Assembly (NCBI GenBank): GCA_964011275.1
Contig: CAXGOB010000024.1
Span: 1 to 57,547, forward strand
Reading direction: 5' to 3'
Origin: UBA7328 sp002471345
GTDB lineage: Bacteria > Bacteroidota > Bacteroidia > Chitinophagales > Saprospiraceae
Length of the DNA stretch: 57,547 nt
A model generated the notes under the pieces. That model ran no database searches and was not told where the DNA came from. It saw only the letters and a program-made list of their open reading frames with translations. Positions 1-7,887 of the stretch are shown piece by piece; within the stretch, counting starts at the first letter, position 1, and each line of letters opens with the position of its first letter. The translations under genes were made by a program, and so were the position numbers.

Positions 1-1
1 C

Positions 2-595
2 GACCATGGTGCATATAATGGGTAAAAAACTCCTAATGTTCCTCTACCGGCAAGTCATCCATTGGGATTAGGTTGTGGAGGTACTATCATCAATATAGAA
101 GAAGGTGAACGAGTAGCTGAAATGGCATGGAACGAATTTAATGGAGGAGAAGCAACTGGTGGTGGTTATAGCAATTATTATGGTACTCCTCAATACCAAG
201 CTCAAGCTATTTCCAAGTATCCATATCTAAAAGAAGGTGGAAGAGGCGTACCAGATGTAGCAGCATTATCTAGCACTATAGATGGATTCCAAGTCATACA
301 AGATAAACAGAAAGTAGTAGTAGGAGGCACTAGTACAGCTACTCCAATGTGGGCAGCACTGATAGCTCTGATGAACGAAAAATTAGGATATAATCTTGGT
401 TTTTGCAATCATTTACTCTATGAATTAGCAGGTACCAAAAGCTTTAACCAAATTGTAAATGGAAACAATCTATTGTACAAAGCAGCTCCATATTGGAATC
501 CATGCACTGGGCTTGGGAGTCCTAGTGGAGATGATCTCATAGAAAATATTCAAAAAAACGAACCTAATAGCGATTTAGAAACCGATAAAAACTAA
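2..595 (+). pseudogene. Sedolisin-type (S53) serine-carboxyl peptidase, 3' part, interrupted by an in-frame stop
   Basis: Seen: the C-terminal half of a sedolisin. The nucleophile motif GGTSTATPMWAA has its Ser codon at 332-334. The segment GRGVPDVAA precedes it and TGLGSPSG closes the domain. The same frame upstream reads DHGAYNG, resembling the oxyanion-Asp region (SGDxGs), then TAA at 23-25, then KTPNVPLPASHPLGLGCGGT, which continues the family pattern. A single stop codon therefore sits inside the domain, and the first usable start downstream is TTG at 62. The 5' end lies outside the window. The positions that normally carry the C-terminal calcium-binding Asp residues read FNQIVNG and YWNP, so both Asp appear replaced. 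The gene ends 5 bases before the repeat-peptide gene at 601, which would suit a maturation protease for that product (inference). It may be a pseudogene, a base-call error or a readthrough product. Confidence 0.72.
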
Positions 596-600
596 TAAAT

Positions 601-1107
601 ATGTCTTGTCATACACACTCACCACACATTCCTTATGTCTATCCAAGACATTATGGAGGTCATCATTCAGGATATCCTCAGGCTAATACAGGACTAGGTT
701 GTCCTATTACACATCATGCCAACGCAAATACAGGTCTCGGCTGTCCGATCACGCATCATACTCAAGCAAATACAGGTCTTGGATGCCCTATTACGCATCA
801 TGGACAGGCTAATACTGGCAAGAATTGCCCTACTACTCATCATGGACAGGCCAATACAGGTAAAAACTGTCCACCTACTCATCACGGGCAAGCCAATACA
901 GGTAAAAACTGTCCACCTACTCATCATGGGCAAGCTAATACGGGTAAGAATTGTCCAACTACTCACCATGGTAGAGCAAATACTGGACTAGGGTGTCCAA
1001 TTACACATTTTGCACATGCAAATCAGGCTACCTATTATAGCCATCAAAGTAGAAGCGGAGGATGTTGCTGCTGTTGCCGAAGATGTCGATGTTGTGGTTG
1101 CTGCTAA
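601..1107 (+). CDS. Repeat peptide, candidate multi-core RiPP precursor with Cys-rich tail
   Basis: Not a family I recognise. The 168 residues divide cleanly: 1-27 is a short His/Pro/Tyr-rich leader-like segment; 28-139 is eight perfect-length 14-residue repeats of the form ANTGxxCPxTHHxx; 140-168 is a linker followed by a tail with eleven Cys among Arg and Gly. In every repeat Ala1, Asn2, Thr3, Gly4, Cys7, Pro8, Thr10 and His11 are invariant. Thr3 and Cys7 are spaced for a methyllanthionine ring (inference). There is no signal peptide or membrane segment. The gene lies 5 bases after the protease remnant and 38 bases before the kinase-HopA1-LanC genes, all on one strand, so it is the natural candidate substrate of those enzymes. 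Alternative: a metal-binding Cys/His repeat protein unrelated to them. The ATG at 601 starts immediately after the preceding stop. Confidence 0.8.
   Translation: MSCHTHSPHIPYVYPRHYGGHHSGYPQANTGLGCPITHHANANTGLGCPITHHTQANTGLGCPITHHGQANTGKNCPTTHHGQANTGKNCPPTHHGQANTGKNCPPTHHGQANTGKNCPTTHHGRANTGLGCPITHFAHANQATYYSHQSRSGGCCCCCRRCRCCGCC
682..1017 (+). repeat. Eight tandem 42-bp coding repeats
   Basis: Eight in-frame 42-base units encode the 14-residue repeat of the candidate precursor. Units 1-3 and 8 encode the TGLGCPIT version and units 4-7 the TGKNCP(T/P)T version. Synonymous differences between units show that the protein pattern, not just the DNA, has been kept. The block grouping of the two versions suggests local duplication within the array. 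Confidence 0.9.
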
Positions 1108-1145
1108 AGGACTCAATTTTGTATCTATGAAAAAATGAAAGTATA

Positions 1146-2219
1146 GTGCTGATAAGTTTATTAAACCTTCATAACTATTTAATAAATAGAGGTTTATTCT
1201 CAAGTGAAAGCATAGTTAGTGAACATTATGTTGCTTCTTATTTTCAATATAGATCAAACATTTTTATTGTAAAAAATCAAAATGACAACGGTCTGGTTTT
1301 AAAAAAACCTCAATACCAAGATGAACCTGCATATTTTCTAATTCAAAAAGAAGCGACTTGTTTATGGAAAATCTTTAATGAAGAAGAATTAAAGATACTA
1401 CGTCCAATAGTTCCTGAATATTTAGGATTTGATGCAACTTCTAATGTTTTGGCTACGGGGCTAGTAACAAATACAATGAACTTTCAGAATAGTAATGGAA
1501 CTGCCTCTGAACTTATAAATGATGAAGTAATAGCAGCTATAGTAAATACCCTTTCCATAATTCATATGTCAAAAGATGGCATCTTGAAAAACCCTTCATC
1601 ATTCTTTCTGCCAAAAACAAAACCATGGGTTTTCAGTATTGCTCATAAGGAGGAAGATGGAGAATTTTATTTACAGCAGTATGTCCCTGTAATCCGACTA
1701 ATTATTCAAGACACATTTCTATTGAAAATCATCGATGAAGCGAATGAGATTTGGAATATTGAATCTCTGATCCATGGAGATATAAAATGGTCCAATTTAT
1801 TGATAGATAAAGACAAGAGTGTAAAATTGATAGATTGGGAAATGGCAGATTTTGGAGATCCATTATGGGATATAGCAGGACTAATCAGCGGTTTTATCAC
1901 CGATGAAATTTTAAATTCCTCAAATCCATATGCTCATGTCCTGTATCTTGAAAACAATTTAATTTTCAGAAAAATATCATTTACCATTTTTAAATACATG
2001 TCTCTTTCACAGGGGAAGATGGCGACTTCAGAGCATATTCATAAAATAGTAACTTTTGTAACTATCAGACTTTTACAGTCTTCCTGTGAACACAATGACT
2101 ATCAGCAAAATCTACAACCTATAGCTCATTCGCTCATCATAAATGCTTCTCAAATGGCTAAAACTAAAGTGGATATAGTTGATCATTTACTCATTCTGTT
2201 AAATGAACAGGAGTCATGA
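1146..2219 (+). CDS. APH-fold kinase, candidate class V lanthipeptide (LanK/TvaC-like) phosphotransferase
   Basis: 357 residues of aminoglycoside-phosphotransferase (APH) fold. The catalytic loop IHGDIKWSNLL has His210, Asp212 and Asn217, and the metal-binding segment LIDWE has Asp230, followed by ADFGDPLWDIAGL as in APH-like kinases. In class V lanthipeptide and thioamitide pathways such kinases phosphorylate Ser/Thr of the precursor before elimination by a HopA1-type lyase (established for the families); that role here is inferred from the next two genes. The frame is open only from 1131, after a TGA at 1128-1130, and holds no early ATG, so the GTG at 1146 is the best start. The stop overlaps the next start by 4 bases (ATGA), indicating translational coupling. 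An antibiotic kinase is the alternative but fits the neighbours poorly. Confidence 0.8.
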   Translation: MLISLLNLHNYLINRGLFSSESIVSEHYVASYFQYRSNIFIVKNQNDNGLVLKKPQYQDEPAYFLIQKEATCLWKIFNEEELKILRPIVPEYLGFDATSNVLATGLVTNTMNFQNSNGTASELINDEVIAAIVNTLSIIHMSKDGILKNPSSFFLPKTKPWVFSIAHKEEDGEFYLQQYVPVIRLIIQDTFLLKIIDEANEIWNIESLIHGDIKWSNLLIDKDKSVKLIDWEMADFGDPLWDIAGLISGFITDEILNSSNPYAHVLYLENNLIFRKISFTIFKYMSLSQGKMATSEHIHKIVTFVTIRLLQSSCEHNDYQQNLQPIAHSLIINASQMAKTKVDIVDHLLILLNEQES

Positions 2220-3262
2220 GTTCACTGGGGAACATTCACAAAATATGTAATAAGATTTCTATAAACGATGATTGGTCTTTTGACATTTGTGGTAAAAAAA
2301 TCATAGTTGCACCTTATGAATCTCATGATCATTGGAGTGGAAAAATGCAAAATTTTGGAAGCAACAAAATATCAGGAAGCACTCAAAAAGAGAAATTTCT
2401 GGAGACCTTGACGTCCATGATCTATCAGTACTTTTACAGTACAGGCAAGGTGGAGCCAAATATAGAAACTTTAGAAAAATGGGGCACATTTACCCCTTTA
2501 CCATCTGAACAAAGTCATTACGTTCACAACCTTTCCTCTTTCAACAACTCCCACAGCAAACCCGATCCTATGTGGACTGTTACATCGGTAAATCAAGAAT
2601 CAATTTTAGCAGAGAAAAATCATAATCTGAAAGTATTGAAAACTGGTCAGTATCATCTTTATGATGTCAATAACCAGCTACAAATAGGGAGTAAAATTCA
2701 TTTGATACGTCAGAATCAAGACTATGATATTCAGCCCTACTTCTTATACGTCTACAGTAATGAAGTCATGGACTCCAATAGCGAATTGATCAGATTTTAC
2801 TTCAATATTGACCCTCTCTACACCCATACTCTTATCGATGAGATAACAAAAACTGGAAACCAATATCATCTCCCTTTTACATTCAAATGTCTAGATCATC
2901 CTAATTATTACAAATGTCGCAGTGATGCATTTGTTCTCTATATTGATAAAAATCATCACTACTTGGCATGGAAAGTTATATTGAAATTATACCCTTTGAT
3001 TAAAAATCACTTGAATGATGAAGTGTCTTTATTCTCTTATAAAATAAAAGATGGAATTGGATTTGCTGAAGATCCAGGTAATAATCAAAGTTTTGGCCTT
3101 ACAAGAAGTGCTGCTGTCGCTTCTTTACTAATAGAAGCTTCTAATGATGGAAATCAATTAACCAATTCCAGAATTCAAGAGTCATTCTTAAATCGAGGAA
3201 TATTAGCGGACAAAATGTATTTAAGTATAGATTCTTCCACTTCATATTCTTTTGTAAAATGA
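2216..3262 (+). CDS. HopA1-family protein, candidate class V lanthipeptide lyase (LanY/TvaD-like)
   Basis: 348 residues. The C-terminal half carries the hallmarks I associate with the HopA1 (type III effector HopA1) family: RFYFNI at 193-198, then PFTFKCLDHPNYYKCRSDAFVLY, then GIGFAEDPG with AEDP at 284-287, and SFGLTR from residue 292 followed by an Ala-rich helix. In lexapeptide, cacaoidin and thioviridamide-type pathways a HopA1 protein works with an APH-fold kinase to eliminate phosphate and leave dehydroamino acids (established for those systems). Here it overlaps both the kinase upstream (2216-2219) and the LanC gene downstream (3259-3262), so the three are almost certainly one functional unit. 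There is no signal peptide, so it acts in the cytoplasm. The N-terminal 190 residues are less conserved and I see no further motif in them. Confidence 0.8.
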   Translation: MSSLGNIHKICNKISINDDWSFDICGKKIIVAPYESHDHWSGKMQNFGSNKISGSTQKEKFLETLTSMIYQYFYSTGKVEPNIETLEKWGTFTPLPSEQSHYVHNLSSFNNSHSKPDPMWTVTSVNQESILAEKNHNLKVLKTGQYHLYDVNNQLQIGSKIHLIRQNQDYDIQPYFLYVYSNEVMDSNSELIRFYFNIDPLYTHTLIDEITKTGNQYHLPFTFKCLDHPNYYKCRSDAFVLYIDKNHHYLAWKVILKLYPLIKNHLNDEVSLFSYKIKDGIGFAEDPGNNQSFGLTRSAAVASLLIEASNDGNQLTNSRIQESFLNRGILADKMYLSIDSSTSYSFVK

Positions 3263-4500
3263 TTGTAATAATTGACCAGTCGCACTATATCACTGCAGCA
3301 CAGAAAGTAGGAAATGATCTTCTCAAGAAGGTAATATGGGACGGCCCAAGATGTAATTGGGTGGAAGCAAGTCTAAATTACAATCAAGCTCAAACTTCTA
3401 TACAAGTCAATAACTTAGGAAATGACATTTATACCGGATTAAGTGGAATACTTTATTTTACTACTGCTTTATATGCATACACTAGAGATGAAATGTATAA
3501 AGAAATCGTATGTGGAATAATAGAAAATTTAAAGAGAAGATATTCGAATGATAAGGCATCATGGTCATTTTACACTAGTCATATTGGAATCTTGTATGCT
3601 CTTTATCAAGCAAGTAATCTCATATCAGATTATGAAACTAAAGAGTGGGTAGGCCTTAAACTTAAGGAACTGATTCATTCCCCAATAATCAATGAGGAGA
3701 TAGAAGTATTATATGGTGTTTCTAGTGCTGTAGAACCATTAAAAATACTATTAGAAGATTACTTCCCAGAAGATCTCATTTCTACTTTAATCAAAATTGG
3801 AAATCATATCATTGATAAGTCCATTTCGGAAGGAAATGCTGTCTATTGGAAACCAACGATTTGTGATTGGGGACTAAGTGGTCTAAGTCATGGGGCTGCT
3901 GGAATAAGTAATGCTCTCCTTTCCATCTATCAAATCACTGAAGATGAAAAATACCTCAACTATGCTACGAAAGGAATAGAATTTGAAAATCAACTTTTCA
4001 GTCCTTTAGTCCAAAACTGGTTAGATAAGAGAAATATCCATAATAATCCATCAGAGGAATCATATGCAATGGCCTGGTGTAATGGTGCTCCAGGAATAGG
4101 ATTGTCCAGACTTAGAGCATGGCAGATCACACAAAATGAGGAGTGGAAAGAACAAGGAATAAAGGCGATGAATAAAACTTCAGATTATATTTATCAGAGT
4201 CTAAATTCACCATTAGAAGAAGTCAATTTTTCACTTTGCCATGGTGTTTGTGGAAATGCAGAAATTTTACGCCAGGCAGATGAAATAATGAACACCAAGT
4301 CCTTTGAAAGAACAATCAAAGATGTAGCTGACTTTGGTGTTTATCACTTTGATGCTGTTGGCCTGGACTGGCCTGGAGGAGTATTAACCCCCAATACCAT
4401 GAAACCTCTAAGCACATTGAGTCTAATGATGGGCAGTACAGGAATTGGGTTATTTTATTTGAAAGCAGCAAACCCTTCTGAAGTCAAAATCATTCTCTAA
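3259..4500 (+). CDS. LanC-type zinc-dependent thioether cyclase
   Basis: 413 residues with the seven-fold helical-toroid pattern of LanC proteins. The signature segments are SGLSHGAAG (His211), AWCNGAPGIG (Cys274) and SLCHGVCG (Cys327-His328); Cys274, Cys327 and His328 are the expected zinc ligands and His211 the acid/base residue. The protein ends with STGIGLFYL, as family members do. LanC enzymes add Cys thiols to dehydroamino acids to form (methyl)lanthionine. The ATGA overlap with the HopA1 gene couples their translation. The likely substrate is the Thr/Cys repeat protein at 601. No dedicated peptidase-containing transporter follows, so export must use another system. Its stop codon overlaps that of the convergent gene at 4497. 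Length and all key residues are intact, so the enzyme looks active. Confidence 0.92.
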   Translation: MIVIIDQSHYITAAQKVGNDLLKKVIWDGPRCNWVEASLNYNQAQTSIQVNNLGNDIYTGLSGILYFTTALYAYTRDEMYKEIVCGIIENLKRRYSNDKASWSFYTSHIGILYALYQASNLISDYETKEWVGLKLKELIHSPIINEEIEVLYGVSSAVEPLKILLEDYFPEDLISTLIKIGNHIIDKSISEGNAVYWKPTICDWGLSGLSHGAAGISNALLSIYQITEDEKYLNYATKGIEFENQLFSPLVQNWLDKRNIHNNPSEESYAMAWCNGAPGIGLSRLRAWQITQNEEWKEQGIKAMNKTSDYIYQSLNSPLEEVNFSLCHGVCGNAEILRQADEIMNTKSFERTIKDVADFGVYHFDAVGLDWPGGVLTPNTMKPLSTLSLMMGSTGIGLFYLKAANPSEVKIIL

Positions 4501-5066
4501 TGATTCATAAATGAAATAAGAACAAATAGCAACACTGTAAGGGTCATACCTACCATAAAGATATTATAACAAATACGAAGTTGATCAAATTTCACTCCCA
4601 ATGATTTGCCCAAAAAAAACAAATCTCGAGTTATAGAACTTTCTAATAAATCATTTTTCTCAACGACTTCTTTCATTCCAACTTCGTACTCATCAATATT
4701 CATTTTGTAAAAGTTTCCGAAAAAGAATAGATTAGATTTTCCTTGTTTTACTGTCTCTAATGTAGTGGTACCATGAGTCTTTATAGGTCTAGTAGAAAGG
4801 GTAGCATATGCCATTGAAATCATACTAGAAAGTCCTAATACCAGCATCGGGTAAATATAATTTCCATTATCAGCAAGCCTCTCAGCCATTAATGGCAACC
4901 CCACTGTTATTACAATCGCATTGATACTTAGCATAATATTGGCCTTGTTATCGGCAATTGCACTAAGGTCAATGTGATTACGCAGTGACGTTTTAAGTTG
5001 CGTTTGAGCAGCTTTACTAGATGTTATAGATTGTGGTCCTAAATTCTGTAAGTCTTTCTTTCCCAT
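4497..5066 (-). CDS. PycTM-like (DUF5706) membrane protein, possible Pycsar effector remnant
   Basis: The segment RNHIDLSAIADNKANIMLSINAI is typical of the DUF5706/PycTM domain, the membrane effector of Pycsar anti-phage signalling. Three hydrophobic segments follow: one in this segment, one at YIYPMLVLGLSSMISMAYA and one at the C-terminus, ending FVLISFMNH. The ATG at 5066 gives 189 residues; the frame stays open to a TTG at 5219, but those extra 51 residues do not look like the HD domain that often precedes this module in Bacteroidota. No nucleotide cyclase gene is adjacent, so either a cyclase lies elsewhere, the protein answers another signal, or this is a truncated remnant. It converges on the LanC gene with overlapping stop codons. 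I see no other gene between 5067 and 5402. Confidence 0.7.
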   Translation of the reverse strand: MGKKDLQNLGPQSITSSKAAQTQLKTSLRNHIDLSAIADNKANIMLSINAIVITVGLPLMAERLADNGNYIYPMLVLGLSSMISMAYATLSTRPIKTHGTTTLETVKQGKSNLFFFGNFYKMNIDEYEVGMKEVVEKNDLLESSITRDLFFLGKSLGVKFDQLRICYNIFMVGMTLTVLLFVLISFMNH

Positions 5067-5402
5067 CTTTCGTTTTTGAGAGCTGATGACGTCAATATTC
5101 TTGCTTAAAAATAGAATAATCCCGTCAATGGGGATAAAAACACGGATGATTGAATACTGTTCAACTTTAAATCTAAGTTTGAGATCTACATTTTGATCCT
5201 CTTCACTTTTAATATTCAATCCTTCAATCTGTGCTAATAACTCCTTGTGAAGAATATCAAATTTGATTCGGCACTAAAACTTTCATCATCTCTTTGTCTT
5301 ACTTTTGACAACTAAATTTATATAGTTATCCTAGAAAAAGCAAAATCAAAAAAGCCACAAAAACACACTGACCCTCAAGAGTGTTTCATACAATTTAACA
5401 CC

Positions 5403-7046
5403 TTGGTAAAGCATATATCTCTTCCCAAAAAATTCACTTTCCCCTTCTATTATGAGCCTCATCCTCTATGTGTAGTAGCTGCTGATGAACTTCAAATATA
5501 TCTTCAGAATCAATCTGAATGGAACCATAATTTTGGTTTAGACAGGACTAAGAAGAGCATCCCAATTGGTAAAATGTTCGGTGTCTTGGTTGTCAAAAAT
5601 GAACAAGGAAAGTTGGGTTATCTCACGGCATTCTCTGGCAAATTAGCAGGTAAAAACAGTTATAAAAGATTTGTTCCACCCATCTATGACATGCTCGAAC
5701 AAAAAGGTTTTTTCCTCAATGCTTCAGAGGAAATTAATAATATTAATCATGAGTTAGAGAATTTAGAGAACGATTCAAAATACAAGTCTTGCTTACAAAA
5801 TATCAAACATATAACGGAGGTAGCTCAAAATGAAATTGAATTGGCAAAAGAGAAAAAGAGATTGGACAAAGCAGAAAGAAAAAGGAAAAGAAAAAAGTTC
5901 GAAAGTCAATTAACAGCAAAAGAGTTTCAAGACTTAATACGAGAATTGGGGAAACAGAGTGTAAAAATTAAATATGATTTCAAAAAATTGAAAGAGACCT
6001 GGGATCACAAAATTGCTTTATTAGAATCAGAAAAGTCCTCTTTTGAAAAAGAAATAAGCACACTTAAACAGGAAAGAAAAAAGCTATCACTTTCACTTCA
6101 AAAATGGCTTTTTGACCAGTATCAATTTCTAAATAAAAAAGGTGATTTAAAAAGTCTTCTCGAAATATTCAGTGATTCGGTTTCTAAAGTACCTCCTGCG
6201 GGTGCCGGAGAATGTGCAGCACCCAAACTGCTACAATATGCCTTCAAATACGATATGGCACCAATTGCAATAGCTGAATTTTGGTGGGGAGAATCACTTT
6301 CTGAAGTCAGAACTCATGGACAGTATTATCCAGCTTGTACAGGAAAATGTATGCCGATTCTGCATCATATGTTACAAGACATTAAAATGGATTCAAATCC
6401 CTTGCTTGAGACACCGGATAAAAGCCTCAAAATTGAAGTAATTTACAATGATCCATATTTGGCAATTATTAATAAACCTCCTGAACTTCTCTCTGTGCCT
6501 GGAAAAAATATAAAAGACTCAGTATTTAGTAGAATGAAATCTCAATTTCCTAATGCCAAAGGACCATTGATTGTCCATCGCCTTGACATGTCAACATCTG
6601 GACTGATGATTATTCCAAAATCTCTTGATGCATACAAATACATTCAAAGACAATTTATAAAGCGTACCATCAACAAAGTGTATGTTGCAATTCTAGATGG
6701 AAGAATAACAAATTTAGAGGGTGAAGTGAATCTTCCTCTCCGAGTAGATCTAGATGATAGGCCTAGACAACTTGTATGTTATGATCATGGCAAATCAGCT
6801 CGGACCAAATGGGAAGTCATAGGTCATTCATCTAAAACTACCAGAGTTCATTTCTATCCGCTCACTGGAAGAACTCATCAACTTAGAGTCCATGCTGCAC
6901 ATCCATTAGGGCTGAACACTTCTATTGTAGGCGACGACTTGTATGGCAAAAGAGCAAAAAGATTAATGCTACATGCAAAATCTATATCATTCATCCACCC
7001 TGAAAGTAGAAAATTAGTCTCATTTAGTTCTAAGCCAGAATTTTAG
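5403..7046 (+). CDS. RluA-family pseudouridine synthase with long coiled-coil N-terminus
   Basis: 547 residues. The C-terminal 210 residues are an RluA-type catalytic domain: IVHRLDMSTSGL with the nucleophile Asp395, a VYVAILDG strand, the GRTHQLRVHAAHPLG segment, and an end at HPESRKLVSFSSKPEF. It isomerises uridine to pseudouridine in rRNA or tRNA; the target cannot be read from sequence. Residues 1-340 hold a small N-terminal domain (FGVLVVKNEQGKLGY), a Lys/Glu-rich coiled coil at about 110-240, and a Cys-containing segment (AGAGECAAPKLLQYA ... YYPACTGKC), an arrangement I recall from Bacteroidota homologues. The start is the TTG at 5403; no ATG exists upstream before the stop at 5313-5315, and the next residues match the usual family N-terminus. 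No operon partner is evident. Confidence 0.85.
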   Translation: MVKHISLPKKFTFPFYYEPHPLCVVAADELQIYLQNQSEWNHNFGLDRTKKSIPIGKMFGVLVVKNEQGKLGYLTAFSGKLAGKNSYKRFVPPIYDMLEQKGFFLNASEEINNINHELENLENDSKYKSCLQNIKHITEVAQNEIELAKEKKRLDKAERKRKRKKFESQLTAKEFQDLIRELGKQSVKIKYDFKKLKETWDHKIALLESEKSSFEKEISTLKQERKKLSLSLQKWLFDQYQFLNKKGDLKSLLEIFSDSVSKVPPAGAGECAAPKLLQYAFKYDMAPIAIAEFWWGESLSEVRTHGQYYPACTGKCMPILHHMLQDIKMDSNPLLETPDKSLKIEVIYNDPYLAIINKPPELLSVPGKNIKDSVFSRMKSQFPNAKGPLIVHRLDMSTSGLMIIPKSLDAYKYIQRQFIKRTINKVYVAILDGRITNLEGEVNLPLRVDLDDRPRQLVCYDHGKSARTKWEVIGHSSKTTRVHFYPLTGRTHQLRVHAAHPLGLNTSIVGDDLYGKRAKRLMLHAKSISFIHPESRKLVSFSSKPEF

Positions 7047-7101
7047 GAAATATTTTATAAAAGCACTTTATACAAGAAGAAGGCTGATGTCCTATACCCT
7101 A

Positions 7102-7887
7102 TCATCCTTTAAGTTTTTCTATTTCAAATTGTTGCTTTTGAATTGTTTCATCTTGACGAATCATATGGAGTGTTAGTTCCTCTATTTTTTCTAACAGCTT
7201 CATTGTAAACGACTGAATACCGAGGCCTTCTGATTTGATCTGAGCTGCAGAAGGCACTCCTGGAAGGTGTCTGTTATTATCAATAAATTGCTTTACAGCA
7301 TGTAGTGGAAGCAAATTGTAATCATTGGCAAAAACATAATCTGCAGCATGAACAGTATTACCACCCACTTTGATTTCACCAGTATTACCTTTCATTTCTA
7401 TCACATTATCACCTTTAGAGTTCTTAATAATAAGATCTCCATCTGATGCTCCTCCACCTAATACCAATTCTCCAGTTTTACCTGTAGCTTTTACAGTCAC
7501 CTCTCCATTGCCATTGAGTAATCTTAGACCTCCATCATGCCCTTCGAGCTCTACTCTTGTTTTTCCATCTGAAGTTTTGAGCCATATATCACCATCATGA
7601 GCATCACCTCCTAATGTCATATTTCCTTCTCCTCCGTCTATGTGAACATTCACTTTTCCGTTTTCATCTTTACATACTACATCTCCTTGAGAGCCTTCTC
7701 CCCCCACTGTAATATTACCTCTACCTCCATCTAAATGAATAGTGGATAATCCATTATTCATTAACAAGTCTAAATCGCCTATGGTCCCATTTCCACCTAA
7801 TCTCATATTTCCATTAGATCCAGTTATCTCTATTGTGGTTTCACCGTCTATTCCTGTCAATAATATTTCGTCAAATTCTTGTGCCAT
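7102..7887 (-). CDS. Beta-solenoid repeat protein with endosialidase-chaperone-like C-terminus
   Basis: 261 residues. Residues 1-175 are irregular repeats of about 28-31 residues rich in Gly, Asp and Asn, alternating short strands such as NMRLGGNG, NITVGGEG, NMTLGGDA and ELVLGGGAS, which predicts a beta-solenoid fibre. Residues 180-261 contain NRHLPGVPSAAQI and a C-terminal coiled coil (KLLEKIEELTLHMIRQ...QQFEIEKLKG), the tail found on many Bacteroidota fibre or cell-surface proteins and related to the S74 peptidase/endosialidase chaperone that trimerises fibres. There is no signal peptide or T9SS tail, so how it reaches the surface, if it does, is unclear. It stands alone, convergent with the pseudouridine synthase gene. 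Function unknown beyond a probable trimeric fibre. Confidence 0.6.
   Translation of the reverse strand: MAQEFDEILLTGIDGETTIEITGSNGNMRLGGNGTIGDLDLLMNNGLSTIHLDGGRGNITVGGEGSQGDVVCKDENGKVNVHIDGGEGNMTLGGDAHDGDIWLKTSDGKTRVELEGHDGGLRLLNGNGEVTVKATGKTGELVLGGGASDGDLIIKNSKGDNVIEMKGNTGEIKVGGNTVHAADYVFANDYNLLPLHAVKQFIDNNRHLPGVPSAAQIKSEGLGIQSFTMKLLEKIEELTLHMIRQDETIQKQQFEIEKLKG

Noticed and set aside
682..1017. Regular 42-bp repeats that could be mistaken for a CRISPR-like or satellite array
   Set aside because: The units are contiguous with no spacers, stay in one reading frame and encode a conserved 14-residue unit with synonymous differences; no cas genes are present.
4488..4500. Overlapping stop codons of the convergent LanC and PycTM-like genes as a sign of a functional link
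   Set aside because: The same 4-base convergent overlap occurs at 42097-42100 between unrelated strands' genes, so it reflects compact packing, not necessarily shared function.
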